Below are positions 1 to 8,412 of a stretch of 64,000 nt of DNA, piece after piece; within the stretch, counting starts at the first letter, position 1; every line of letters starts with the position of its first letter. The stretch covers positions 1 to 64,000 of the forward strand of contig NZ_QWKY01000007.1 of NCBI RefSeq assembly GCF_003574035.1. Direction: 5' to 3'. A program made the position numbers and the translations under genes. This stretch comes from Meiothermus hypogaeus. GTDB lineage: Bacteria > Deinococcota > Deinococci > Deinococcales > Thermaceae. The notes beneath the pieces are model-generated. The model worked only from the letters and a program-made list of their open reading frames with translations. It was not told where the DNA came from and did no database searches.

Positions 1-257
1 CCGATGGCCGCCCCTTGGCCCCGCCCCTGACGGAGCCCAAGGGGGGGCTATCCCGTGCGGCCCTGTTGGAACGAATGCAGGCCGTGCGCGAGCGCGTTCT
101 GGCCGAGGTAGCCGAAAGCGGGGAACGTTTGTCGCACCCCCCTACCTACGCGCACCCCTTTTTTGGCGACCTGACCGCCCTGGGCTGGCTGCAAACCCTG
201 GTCTATCACGAGCGGCATCATTTGCGGCAAATTCAAGAACGATTGGGGGCTTTATGA
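1..257 (+). CDS. DinB-like family protein, C-terminal part
   Basis: The reading frame is open from the window edge to a TGA at 255-257, so only the last ~84 residues are present. The end of the protein contains YHERHHLRQIQ, which resembles the final metal-ligand helix of DinB/YfiT-type four-helix proteins (an H-x3-H spacing followed by Q). These are often thiol-linked or damage-induced enzymes of unknown chemistry. The stop overlaps the ATG of the next gene (ATGA), so the two are probably translated together. The family call rests on a short C-terminal segment only. Confidence 0.6.
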   Translation, partial: DGRPLAPPLTEPKGGLSRAALLERMQAVRERVLAEVAESGERLSHPPTYAHPFFGDLTALGWLQTLVYHERHHLRQIQERLGAL

Positions 258-1087
258 AATGGGAAGACCTGCGCAAGAGCCAGAATGTGGAAGACCGCCG
301 GGGACGCGGCCCCCGCATGGGGGGCCCTGCCGGCATCGGCATAGGAGCGGTGATACTGGCCTTGCTGGGTGGGCTGCTGTTTGGGGTGAACCCTGCCGAT
401 ATTCTTTCCCAACTCCAGGGCGGGCCCGTGACCACCGCCCCGGCCCCCCAAAACACACCTGCCAACGACCGGGAGGGCCAGTTTGTGCGCTCCATTGTGG
501 GCGACCTGGAAGACACCTGGGGGCAGATGATCCAGGGCTACCGGCCCCCGCAACTGGTCTTGTTCGACGGCCAGGTGGAGTCGGCCTGCGGCTATGCCAG
601 CGCAGCGGTGGGGCCTTTTTACTGTCCCCGCGATGCCAAAGTGTATCTCGATACCAGCTTTTTTGATCAGATGGAGCGCCTGACCCGGGGGCAGACCAGC
701 GACTTTGCCAAGGCCTATGTGATTGCCCACGAGGTGGGCCACCACATCCAGAACCTGCTGGGCATCTCCGACAAGGTGCGCGCCCAGCAAGCCCGCAGCA
801 GCCAGACGGTGGCCAACCAGCTCTCGGTGCGCCTGGAGTTGCAGGCCGACTGTCTGGCCGGGGTCTGGGGCCACTACGCCCAGCGGCGGGGTTTGCTCGA
901 GTTTGGCGATGTGGAGGGGGCCATTGCGGCGGCCAGCGCCATCGGCGACGACAACCTTCAGCGTCGTTCGCAGGGCTATGTGGTGCCGGAGGCCTTCACC
1001 CACGGTTCGTCGGAGCAGCGGGTGGGCTGGTTCAACCGGGGTTTCCAGAGCGGCGACCCCAACCGCTGCGATACCTTCCGCAACTAA
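254..1087 (+). CDS. YpfJ-type neutral zinc metallopeptidase
   Basis: A 277-residue protein. It has a charged N-terminus, one membrane segment (about residues 27-45, rich in G, A, I and L) and an extracytoplasmic domain. The zinc motif HEVGHHIQ lies near residue 160, and ELQADCLAGVWGHYA follows about 40 residues later; this E-x2-AD helix is characteristic of the YpfJ/PF04228 family. Length and order fit the family. Peptidase activity in this family is largely predicted and the substrate is unknown. The start overlaps the preceding stop by four bases. The stop overlaps the stop of the convergent OpgC-like gene. Confidence 0.9.
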   Translation: MKWEDLRKSQNVEDRRGRGPRMGGPAGIGIGAVILALLGGLLFGVNPADILSQLQGGPVTTAPAPQNTPANDREGQFVRSIVGDLEDTWGQMIQGYRPPQLVLFDGQVESACGYASAAVGPFYCPRDAKVYLDTSFFDQMERLTRGQTSDFAKAYVIAHEVGHHIQNLLGISDKVRAQQARSSQTVANQLSVRLELQADCLAGVWGHYAQRRGLLEFGDVEGAIAAASAIGDDNLQRRSQGYVVPEAFTHGSSEQRVGWFNRGFQSGDPNRCDTFRN

Positions 1088-2178
1088 CCGGCGGCTTTTT
1101 GCTTGCGCCACCAGCGGTAGAGCTGAATAGAGGCCCAGATGCCCCCCAGGGCCAGCAGTTGTAGCCCGGTGCCCCGCCAGGGGTTTTGCGTGACCTCCCA
1201 GTAGTCGAGCAGGTTGTAGAGCGGAACCATCGCGATGAGGTGCGCGGTAAAAGTCCACAGCGAGGCCGACCCCAGGGGAATTAAGAACCAGCCCACCCCA
1301 CGGGAAAGCGGCAGCCAGAACCAGGTGATGAGGATATAAAAGGCCTGCAGATACAGCGCAACCAACAGCAGCCTGGGCCATACCAATGGTTCGGTGTTGG
1401 CATCGCCCAGTACCGAACGATCCAGCCAGGGCAGCCAGCCCTGGGCATGAACCATAATGAGCGCAGCAGCCGTCAGCAAAACCCCTATCCCCAAGCCATC
1501 GCGCAGCCAGGGTCTTTGGGCCCAGAACCGGGCTAGCTCGAGGCGGTGGAAGCCTACTACCAGCCCCACAAAAAACAAAACTTGCCAGGCTGCCGGCATG
1601 AAGATCGAGGCAATGGGGGCCCCGACCACGGTGGGAAACACCTGGCTCAAGATGTACACCGCTCCCGAAACCAGCAGTACCCACCTGCCCTGCCTGCGAT
1701 ACAGGAGCCAGAAGGCCAGGGGGGTGAACAGCATGTACCAGACATAAAGCCCCAGAATTTCCGAGCCGTTGTAGCCATCTTGCAGGGTGAAAACACCGGC
1801 CACAAACTCCAGTACGTTTTGCTTTTTGTCCCAGGGGTCGTACCAGACCCTGAGCCCCAGCAGGCTGAGGCTCATGAAGCCCAGGGCAATCAGAACCGCT
1901 GTGCGGTAGAGCACCAGCAGCCGCGACAGAACCCGCTCGAGGGATTGCAGCAGGGTCTGGCGGCTGGCCAGGATGCCCAGGGTGAGGCCGGAGATGAAAT
2001 AAAAACCCTCGGCGGCACTGATGTAAAAGTTGAGCCGACCCGAAAAAACATACAAAAACGATTCGCCGCCAATATGGTCAATGGCCATCGCGAACAGGCA
2101 AAAGCCCCGCAGCCAATCTATGCGCAAATCGCGGCTTGTAGAGTCGGAATATACCCAGGAACGCAACCAGGAGGCCAT
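1084..2178 (-). CDS. OpgC-like multi-pass membrane protein
   Basis: 364 residues with about ten hydrophobic segments. Near the N-terminus it has RIDWLRGFCLFAMAIDHIG, the D-x2-RG...DH signature of the OpgC family (PF10129), related to acyltransferase 3 membrane enzymes. In proteobacteria OpgC succinylates periplasmic glucans. No glucan synthase genes are nearby, so the acyl acceptor here is unknown; an envelope lipid or glycan is a reasonable inference. It is convergent with the peptidase gene and shares stop-codon bases with it. Confidence 0.82.
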   Translation of the reverse strand: MASWLRSWVYSDSTSRDLRIDWLRGFCLFAMAIDHIGGESFLYVFSGRLNFYISAAEGFYFISGLTLGILASRQTLLQSLERVLSRLLVLYRTAVLIALGFMSLSLLGLRVWYDPWDKKQNVLEFVAGVFTLQDGYNGSEILGLYVWYMLFTPLAFWLLYRRQGRWVLLVSGAVYILSQVFPTVVGAPIASIFMPAAWQVLFFVGLVVGFHRLELARFWAQRPWLRDGLGIGVLLTAAALIMVHAQGWLPWLDRSVLGDANTEPLVWPRLLLVALYLQAFYILITWFWLPLSRGVGWFLIPLGSASLWTFTAHLIAMVPLYNLLDYWEVTQNPWRGTGLQLLALGGIWASIQLYRWWRKQKAAG

Positions 2179-2233
2179 ATGCTACCCAGCATAAATTTTT
2201 CAGGGTGAAGCGCTGGGTCAAAAAATGCTTTTG

Positions 2234-2839
2234 TTATAAGGGACGTTTGGCAATGAGAAAATGGCAGGCCCGATGCCCGTCCCGCTGGCAGAAGGGGCGC
2301 TCGGCGGGCAGGCCGGTGGCCTTGGTGATCACCTTGGGCGGCAGGTCGCATACCGGCTCGAAACGTTGTCCGGTGGCGTAGTACAAGCAGTTGTAGGCTT
2401 TGAGCTCCCACCCCGCCGGGGTTTCCTCCAGGGTGCCCAGCATGTCGCCGTAGTCCATGTAGGTGAGCAGGGCACGGAGCTTGGCCGGGCCCTCGAGGCC
2501 CTGAAGCTTGCGCCTTAGCTCTGCCGCCATGCTTTCAGCCACCCCGTCCAACAACCGCTCAATGAGGCCCTCGCGCTCGGCCTCGGCCAGCACGGCGTCC
2601 AGAAGCTCGGGGTAGCGTTTGGGGAAGAGGCCCTCCGAAGCCTGGGTCAGCCGGTAGACCGTGGCCGGGCGACCCTTGCCTTCGCGGCGCTGTTCCCGCG
2701 CCAGCCAGCCGCTTTTTTCTAGGCTGTGCAGTTGGTGTCGAACGGCGGTCTCGCTCAGGCCCAGGTGCGCCATCAGTTCCTTGATGGTGCTGGGGCCGTG
2801 CTGTTTGAGGTATTCCATCAGGGGACGGGGGGTGTTCAT
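2234..2839 (-). CDS. SufR-like ArsR/DeoR-fold transcriptional regulator with Cys cluster
   Basis: 201 residues. A winged helix spans residues 5-70 (the recognition helix contains SETAVRHQLHSLEKSG), followed by a helical linker. The C-terminal domain carries four cysteines in the order C-x12-C-x19-C-x7-C. This matches the COG2345/SufR group, in which the Cys residues bind an iron-sulphur cluster and DNA binding responds to cluster status. Spacing differs from cyanobacterial SufR, so the cluster type is not certain. It is divergent from the DUF2892 genes, with a perfect palindrome in the shared upstream region that could be its operator. Confidence 0.8.
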   Translation of the reverse strand: MNTPRPLMEYLKQHGPSTIKELMAHLGLSETAVRHQLHSLEKSGWLAREQRREGKGRPATVYRLTQASEGLFPKRYPELLDAVLAEAEREGLIERLLDGVAESMAAELRRKLQGLEGPAKLRALLTYMDYGDMLGTLEETPAGWELKAYNCLYYATGQRFEPVCDLPPKVITKATGLPAERPFCQRDGHRACHFLIAKRPL

Positions 2840-2878
2840 GCTGACTCCAGGGGGCTTGGTTTATTTTTCACTATTTTC

Positions 2879-2892
2879 GCTATTGAAATAGC
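2879..2892. promoter_or_regulatory. Palindromic operator candidate
   Basis: GCTATT-GA-AATAGC is a perfect 6-bp inverted repeat. It lies between the SufR-like regulator (start at 2839, minus) and the DUF2892 gene (start 2971, plus), and just upstream of a TATACC -10-like word at about 2904. The position suits autoregulation and control of the divergent gene. This is inferred from position and symmetry only. Confidence 0.45.
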
Positions 2893-2970
2893 ACTAAATG
2901 AAGTATACCCTTTGATCAGAGATTCGGTGCGATTTATGAACCCAAACGCACCGACTCAGAGGAGGAGAAT

Positions 2971-3183
2971 ATGAAACCCAACGAAGGTACAACCGACAGG
3001 ATCATTCGCCTGGTGCTGGCAGCGGTGTTCTTCCTGCTGGCCTTTACGGTGGCCGGTGGGGTGTGGGTCTATGTGGCCGTCGGCCTGGGTGCGATCATGC
3101 TGCTGACAGCAGCCATTGGCTTCTGCCCGCTGTACGCCCTTTTGGGCATCAACACCTGCCCAGTACCCCAGCGCAAAGCCTAG
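2971..3183 (+). CDS. DUF2892 small membrane protein (YgaP C-terminal-like), copy 1
   Basis: 70 residues preceded by a strong GAGGAG ribosome binding site. It has a short polar N-terminus (NEGTTDRIIRL), then two closely spaced transmembrane helices, then FCPLYALLGINTC. This is the DUF2892 layout found alone or fused to rhodanese domains in YgaP. Two cysteines flank the cytoplasmic loop, which suggests sulphur or redox handling, but no function is established for stand-alone members. It is divergent from the SufR-like regulator, so regulation by that protein is plausible. Confidence 0.85.
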   Translation: MKPNEGTTDRIIRLVLAAVFFLLAFTVAGGVWVYVAVGLGAIMLLTAAIGFCPLYALLGINTCPVPQRKA

Positions 3184-3329
3184 AGCAACGCAAGGGCGGG
3201 TCTGACTTTGTTCACAGTTTTTTCCGCGACACGATGGGTAGAATATAAGTGGAATCGGGTCAATCAAAACCCAGGGGCGCTAGCGCCTATAAGCGATTGA
3301 TTGGCCCATTCCCTAACGAGGAGGAAACT

Positions 3330-3533
3330 ATGGTTCCCAATGTGGGTAGCACAGACCGGCTGGTTCGCTACATTCTGGCCGTGGTGTTTTTCCTGATCGC
3401 CTTTTTTGGTAGCAGCGGCATCTGGGCCTGGGTGTTTGGTCTTTTGGGGGTGATTATGGCAGTAACCGCCACCCTCAACTTCTGCCCCATCTGGGCGGCA
3501 TTCAAAATTAATACTCGAGGCAAAGCGACCTGA
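3330..3533 (+). CDS. DUF2892 small membrane protein, copy 2
   Basis: 67 residues from the ATG at 3330, chosen because GAGGAG ends a few bases upstream. A longer in-frame reading from 3249 lacks such a site. It is a paralogue of the preceding gene: same TDRLVRY N-terminus, two membrane helices and an FCPIWAAFKINTR end. The second cysteine of copy 1 is an arginine here, so any two-cysteine chemistry is lost. A 146-bp gap separates the copies, and a strong terminator follows. Confidence 0.85.
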   Translation: MVPNVGSTDRLVRYILAVVFFLIAFFGSSGIWAWVFGLLGVIMAVTATLNFCPIWAAFKINTRGKAT

Positions 3534-3549
3534 GCGCGCTCCTCCCTCG

Positions 3550-3579
3550 CCCCGGCTTTCAGGCCGGGGTTTTGTTTTG
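3550..3579 (+). terminator. Rho-independent terminator after DUF2892 pair
   Basis: The arms CCCCGGC and GCCGGGG are separated by a 6-nt loop and followed by TTTTGTTTT. The hairpin overlaps the last codons of the convergent MFS gene, so it probably closes the plus-strand unit. Confidence 0.8.
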
Positions 3580-4746
3580 GGTCAGCGCATGGGGCGGAAG
3601 GGTGTTGATGGCGCCTCGAGCCCACCACAGCAACCAGAAGGTCAGGGAAAAAACAAAGGCCACCAGCAAAAATAGCGTCCCTGGCCCCTGGGCCTGGTAT
3701 AGCGCACCCCCCACCGGCCCGGCAATCAGGTGGGCCAGGCCAAAGGCCAGCCCGTTGCGCAGGCTTTGCAGGGTGCTGACCCGATGGGCCTTGGCACGGG
3801 CGTCCACAATCCGTACCGAACCCACGAAAAACAGGCCGAAGCCCATCCCGACTAGCATCCCACAGGCCAGCATCAGCACCGGGCTGTTGGCCAGGGCCAT
3901 GCCGACATAGGCCAGGGCGTAGAGCCCGGCGGAAAGCATCAATACCCCCGCGTCGCCTAGCCATCGCGAGAGCCTGCGCTCATAGCGCATGGTGACAATC
4001 TCCACCAGCGCGATGGTGCCATACAAAAGCCCCACCATGGCCGCAGCCCCGCCTCTATCCTGGATGGCCAAACCCAAAAAAGGGGCTGCCAGGCCCACCC
4101 CAAACCCCATCAGCAGCACACTTCCCAGCAGCAACAAGGTGCCCCGGTCGTGGTGGAACAAGTCATGAAGGGTGGTGAGCAGGCTTCCTCGGACTTCTGT
4201 GGCAGCCATTTCGGGCAGGGTGCGAGCTATGGCGATAAGGGGCAGGGTGGCGACTGCCGCCACGATAAACATGGCCTCATACCCCACCCGGGCCCAGGCC
4301 AGCCCGGCCAGCGAGGACGCCAGGGCAAAGCTCAGGCTGCCCCACAGCCGCATGCGGCCATACTCGAGGCCATTTCGGCTGGCCATCCGCCCAATCAGGC
4401 TGTCAGCCAGCGGGGCTACCAATGCCAGGCTGAGCCCCAGGGCCGCCATGCCCAGCAATACCCCCCCAAAGCCCCTGGCAAAATACAGACCCAAAAGCGA
4501 GAGGGCCAAAGCCAGCAGCGAAGCCATCAGTACCGCCACCCGTTTTTGCCGTGCATCGGCCCAGGCGGCCGCCGGTGGACCAAAAAGCAGGTTGCACAGT
4601 GGAAACAGCGCAATGGCCAGACCAATTTGTGTGGGGCTCAAGCCCAGCTCCCGAAAATGCACTGCCAGGAAGCCTTGATAAAGCCCATTGGCCCCCCAAA
4701 ACCCAAAGTAGTAAAGCGCGCCCCGCACCTTCAAAGACAACGGCAC
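3559..4746 (-). CDS. Major facilitator superfamily transporter
   Basis: 395 residues from the GTG at 4746, with twelve hydrophobic segments. The N-terminus (LSLKVRGALYYFGFWGANG) resembles the LacY/nucleoside-symporter-like MFS group (PF12832). A typical loop 2-3 motif, AWADARQKR, follows helix 2. A longer reading from 4824 adds a cysteine-containing, non-helical extension that is unlikely to be real. TACAAT lies 6 nt before the GTG and no Shine-Dalgarno site is visible, so the message may be leaderless. The substrate cannot be told. Confidence 0.8.
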   Translation of the reverse strand: MPLSLKVRGALYYFGFWGANGLYQGFLAVHFRELGLSPTQIGLAIALFPLCNLLFGPPAAAWADARQKRVAVLMASLLALALSLLGLYFARGFGGVLLGMAALGLSLALVAPLADSLIGRMASRNGLEYGRMRLWGSLSFALASSLAGLAWARVGYEAMFIVAAVATLPLIAIARTLPEMAATEVRGSLLTTLHDLFHHDRGTLLLLGSVLLMGFGVGLAAPFLGLAIQDRGGAAAMVGLLYGTIALVEIVTMRYERRLSRWLGDAGVLMLSAGLYALAYVGMALANSPVLMLACGMLVGMGFGLFFVGSVRIVDARAKAHRVSTLQSLRNGLAFGLAHLIAGPVGGALYQAQGPGTLFLLVAFVFSLTFWLLWWARGAINTLPPHALTQNKTPA

Positions 4747-4930
4747 CCGGTCATTGTACGGCGCTCTTGGTTGTGCAGCGAGTAAAGCGAAACAACCTGG
4801 GCAGATATGCCAAGGTAATGTCAAAAGAAACGCACCTTTGCGGTAGGCTGGGCCTAACCGTTATTTTTGGCTGGGCTTGTTCGCCACACTGCCCTGACGG
4901 TAGGTTAATACAGTTCGGCCAGGAGGAAAT

Positions 4931-7900
4931 ATGAAGCCATTTCTACGCATAGGTGCTTTAGCGCTGGTCTTGATCGTGCTCTCAGCCTGCACCCAGGCCC
5001 CGCCTGCCCAACTCCAGGCCCAACTGACCGCTCAGGCCGTCTCGGATGGCGTGGTGATTAGCCAGGTGTATGGCGGGGGTGGCAACAGCGGGGCCCCCTA
5101 CACCCACGACTTTGTCGAGCTGTTCAACCGTGGGAGCACGCCGGTTTCTCTGGATGGCTGGTCTATCCAGTACGCCAGCGCAACGGGCACCGGCAACTTT
5201 GGCGCCAGCAGCACCCAGCTCACCGAACTGCCCAACGTGACCCTACAACCAGGCCAGTATTACCTTGTGCAGCAGGCGGGGGGCACGGCGGGGGCGGCCC
5301 TGCCGACGCCGGATTTGGTGGATACCACCCCGATTGCCATGGCCGCGGCAGCGGGCAAGGTGGCGCTCGTCTCGAGCACCGCCCCACTGGGTTGTAATGG
5401 CGGCTCCACCCCCTGTTCTGCCGCCCAACTGGCTCAAATCGTGGATCTGGTTGGGTATGGCAATGCCAACTTCTTCGAGGGTTCGGGGGCGGCCCCTACC
5501 CTTTCCAACACCACTGCTGCGCTGCGCAAGGGCAACGGCTGCACCGAAACCGACCAGAACGCAGCCGACTTTGAAGCAGCCGTGCCCAGCCCGCGCAACA
5601 CTGCTTCCACCCGCAATTTTTGTGGGGAGTCGGCCCCCAGCGTGGTGGCCTCGGTTCCGGCGGCGGGCGGTACCATCAACCCCAACGATAACCTGACCCT
5701 GACCTTCAGCGAGCCCGTGAACGTGAGTAGCAACTGGTTTGAAATTGCCTGCTCGGCCAGCGGAACGCGCACGGTGGCCGACGCAGTGGTCTCGGCCAAC
5801 GCCACCTCCACGCAGTTCGTCATTAACCCCAACGCCGATTTCGCCTCGGGCGAGAGCTGTACCCTCACGGTTTTTGCCGCGCAGGTGTCGGATGTGGATA
5901 CCCTCGACCCCCCCGACACCATGAGCGCCAACTTTGCCCTTGCCTTCAACCCGGTCTCGGCCTGCGACCTGCCCCATACCCCCATCTACCAGATTCAGGG
6001 CAGCGGCCTGGCGGCGGCCATTACCGGCAGCGTGGTCACCAGGGGCGTGGTGGTGGGCGACTATGAAGGCCCTACCCCGGCCTTGCGTGGTTTTTATATC
6101 CAAGACCCCACCGGCGATGGCGATAACACCACCTCCGACGGCATTTTCGTGTTCAACGCCAACAACGACAGCGTTTCGCTGGGCGATGTGGTGCGGGTGA
6201 CCGGAACGGCGGGCGAGTTCCAGGATCAGACCCAGATTAGTGCGACCTCCATTACCAAGTGCGGCACTGGAACCGTCACACCTGTAGACGTGACCCTGCC
6301 TTTTGCCTCGGCCACCGATGCCGAGCGCTACGAGGGCATGCTGGTGCGCCTACCCCAGACCCTCTACGTGACCGAGCACTTCCAGCTGGGGCGCTTTGGG
6401 CAGGTGGTGCTCTCGTCGGGCGGCAGGCTGATGCAGCCCACCCACGTGACCACGCCCGGCGCTGCGGCCAATGCCCTGCAAGCTCAGAACAACCTCAACC
6501 GCATCATCCTGGATGACGCCCTGCAAAACCAGAACCCCGACCCCATCCTGTTTGGCCGCAATGGGCAGCCCCTGAGCGCCTCCAACACCCTGCGCGGGGG
6601 CGACACGGCCACAGGCATTGTGGGCGTGATGACCTATACCTGGGCCGGCAACGCCGCCAGCGGCAACGCCTACCGGGTGCGACCTATTGGGGCCTTGAAC
6701 GGTTACGTGAACTTTGTGGCGGCCAACCCGCGCCCCACCACCTCGCCCGCTGTGGGGGGAACCCTCCGGGTGGTGGGGATGAACCTGCTCAACTTCTTCA
6801 ATACCTTTGACGGGCTGCCGGACACAGTAGACAACTGTACGAACGGGGTGGGGGGTGTGCCCACCGACTGCCGGGGCGCCGATACCCTGGCCGAGTTCAA
6901 CCGCCAGTGGCCCAAGACGGTCGCGGCCATCCTGGCCATGAACCCGGATGTGCTGGGCTTCAACGAGATGGAAAACGACGGCTACGGTCCCGACAGTGCT
7001 ATTGCCTTCCTGGTGGATAAACTCAACGAAGCCACCGCGCCGGGGACCTATGCCTTCATCGACGCCGATGCAGCCACCAGCCAGGTGAACGCCCTGGGCA
7101 CCGATGCCATCAAGGTGGGCCTGATCTATAAGCCGGCCCGCGTGACCCCGGTGGGCCAGACGGCAGTGCTCAACACCACAGCCTTCGTGAACGGCGGCGA
7201 CAGCGCCCCGCGCAACCGGGCCTCGCTGGCCCAGGCCTTCCAGCAAAACGACAACGGGGCCATTTTCATCGTGAACGTGAACCACCTCAAGAGCAAGGGC
7301 TCGGCCTGCGACCTGCCCGACCAGGGCGACGGGCAGGGCAACTGCAATGCGGTGCGTACCAATGCCGCGCAGCAGCTTGCGGCCTGGCTGGCCACCCACC
7401 CCACCGGCATCGCCGACCCGGACGTGCTCCTGATTGGCGACTACAACGCCTACGCCCAGGAAGACCCCATTACCGCCCTCAAAAATGCGGGCTTTGTGAA
7501 TCTGCTCGAGACCCGCCTGGGCCCGGGGGCCTACTCGTATGTGTTCGATGGGCAGTGGGGCTACCTCGACCACGCCCTGGCCTCGGCCTCCCTGAACGCG
7601 CAGGTTGCTGGGGTGGCCGAGTACCACATCAACGCCGATGAGCCCAGCGTGCTCGACTACAACACCGACTTCAAGACCGCAAACTTGCAAACAGTGCTCT
7701 ACGCCCCCGACCAGTTCCGGGTGTCCGACCACGACCCGGTGGTGGTGGGGCTGAACCTGGCTGCTCCGGGGGCCTGGTTCTTTGGCCCCATTGCGCCGTT
7801 CCCGGCCTTCAACAACGTCAACTCGGGCCAGACCATCCCCCTCATCTTCAGTCTGGGCGGTAACAAGGGGCTGAACATCTTTGCGCCAGGGTTCCCCAAG

Positions 7901-8107
7901 TGGCAGGTGATTCCGTGCGGCTCTACCGCTGCGGTGAACGGCACTCACCCCACCAACAGCAAGGGGAGCCTCAGCTACGACCCCCTGCAAGACCGCTACA
8001 CCTACCCCTGGAAAACCGAGAAAGCCTGGGCCGGTAGCTGCCGCCAACTGGTGGTGCGCTACACCAACGGCATTACCTACCGGGCCAACTTCAACTTTGT
8101 GAAGTAG
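4931..8107 (+). CDS. Secreted ExeM/NucH-type nuclease with lamin-tail domain
   Basis: 1058 residues. The signal peptide ends in a lipobox (VLSAC, Cys19), so the protein is probably a surface lipoprotein. Domains in order: lamin-tail-like (about 40-170, DFVELFNRG), Ig-like Big_5 fold (about 235-335), an OB-like segment (about 345-450), and an endonuclease/exonuclease/phosphatase domain (about 605-965). The last has NLLNFF, GFNEMEND, NHLKSKGS, GDYNAYAQEDP and SDHDPVVVGL, covering the expected Glu, Asp, Asn and His catalytic positions. An ~85-residue C-terminal domain contains GQTIPLIFSLGG. The family degrades extracellular DNA. It has its own RBS (AGGAGG) and a terminator. Confidence 0.9.
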   Translation: MKPFLRIGALALVLIVLSACTQAPPAQLQAQLTAQAVSDGVVISQVYGGGGNSGAPYTHDFVELFNRGSTPVSLDGWSIQYASATGTGNFGASSTQLTELPNVTLQPGQYYLVQQAGGTAGAALPTPDLVDTTPIAMAAAAGKVALVSSTAPLGCNGGSTPCSAAQLAQIVDLVGYGNANFFEGSGAAPTLSNTTAALRKGNGCTETDQNAADFEAAVPSPRNTASTRNFCGESAPSVVASVPAAGGTINPNDNLTLTFSEPVNVSSNWFEIACSASGTRTVADAVVSANATSTQFVINPNADFASGESCTLTVFAAQVSDVDTLDPPDTMSANFALAFNPVSACDLPHTPIYQIQGSGLAAAITGSVVTRGVVVGDYEGPTPALRGFYIQDPTGDGDNTTSDGIFVFNANNDSVSLGDVVRVTGTAGEFQDQTQISATSITKCGTGTVTPVDVTLPFASATDAERYEGMLVRLPQTLYVTEHFQLGRFGQVVLSSGGRLMQPTHVTTPGAAANALQAQNNLNRIILDDALQNQNPDPILFGRNGQPLSASNTLRGGDTATGIVGVMTYTWAGNAASGNAYRVRPIGALNGYVNFVAANPRPTTSPAVGGTLRVVGMNLLNFFNTFDGLPDTVDNCTNGVGGVPTDCRGADTLAEFNRQWPKTVAAILAMNPDVLGFNEMENDGYGPDSAIAFLVDKLNEATAPGTYAFIDADAATSQVNALGTDAIKVGLIYKPARVTPVGQTAVLNTTAFVNGGDSAPRNRASLAQAFQQNDNGAIFIVNVNHLKSKGSACDLPDQGDGQGNCNAVRTNAAQQLAAWLATHPTGIADPDVLLIGDYNAYAQEDPITALKNAGFVNLLETRLGPGAYSYVFDGQWGYLDHALASASLNAQVAGVAEYHINADEPSVLDYNTDFKTANLQTVLYAPDQFRVSDHDPVVVGLNLAAPGAWFFGPIAPFPAFNNVNSGQTIPLIFSLGGNKGLNIFAPGFPKWQVIPCGSTAAVNGTHPTNSKGSLSYDPLQDRYTYPWKTEKAWAGSCRQLVVRYTNGITYRANFNFVK

Positions 8108-8124
8108 CTGCCCATCAAGAGAGG

Positions 8125-8156
8125 CGAGTGGGGTCAGTTGGCCCCACTCGAGTTTT
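8125..8156 (+). terminator. Terminator after the secreted nuclease
   Basis: A 9-bp perfect stem (CGAGTGGGG with CCCCACTCG), an 8-nt loop and a following TTTT, 18 bases after the nuclease stop codon. Confidence 0.8.
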
Positions 8157-8206
8157 GCCAATAGGCTTATCCCTCGTCCAGCCCGTTTTCTACCCGAAGC
8201 CCTTTG

Positions 8207-8333
8207 ATACCGGATTCAAAAAGACAGTTTACAAAACCAAAAACACCAGAGGCCGTCTTTTTGAATCCTAGAGCATTCCTTTCGGTCGGGTTAGTTCGTC
8301 ACCAAAGGGTGACGAACTAACCGAATCTGGTAT
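8207..8333 (+). mobile_element. Miniature inverted-repeat element, copy A (short form)
   Basis: A 127-bp unit with terminal inverted repeats ATACCGGATTC and GAATCTGGTAT (one mismatch). The left part holds a hairpin with arms AAAAAGACAG-like and its complement; the right part holds TTAGTTCGTCACC with its complement. The same unit occurs at 49177-49373 (longer) and inverted at 8788-9134. TA dinucleotides sit at both outer ends, as expected for IS630/Tc1-mariner-type insertion. No coding capacity. Relative to the longer copy, copy A lacks the internal segment that contains GGCGGTATCGCC. Confidence 0.75.
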
Positions 8334-8403
8334 GACTCTTATGGACGCGATCTTGCAGTATGTGGCATATCTAGCTGAGGAGCGCGAGGTTAATCCTGCG
8401 TGA
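8332..8403 (+). pseudogene. DUF433-like antitoxin remnant
   Basis: About 23 codons remain (LMDAILQYVAYLAEEREV near the end), resembling the C-terminal helix of DUF433 antitoxins, which normally precede DUF5615 toxins. The 5' two-thirds is missing, and the fragment begins exactly at the right end of miniature element A. Its ATG comes from the element's terminal GGTATG. The TGA at 8401-8403 overlaps a GTG at 8400, the usual coupling with the toxin gene. It is probably non-functional, truncated by insertion or deletion at the element. Confidence 0.5.
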
Positions 8404-8412
8404 AGCTTTTGT

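Noticed and set aside
233-1684. A 483-codon minus-strand frame across the metallopeptidase and OpgC genes
   Set aside because: It overlaps two supported genes and has no motif; it exists because stops are scarce in this frame.
6350-8161. A 603-codon minus-strand frame across the secreted nuclease gene
   Set aside because: Rich in Gly, Val and His with no fold signals; an antisense shadow of the EEP domain.
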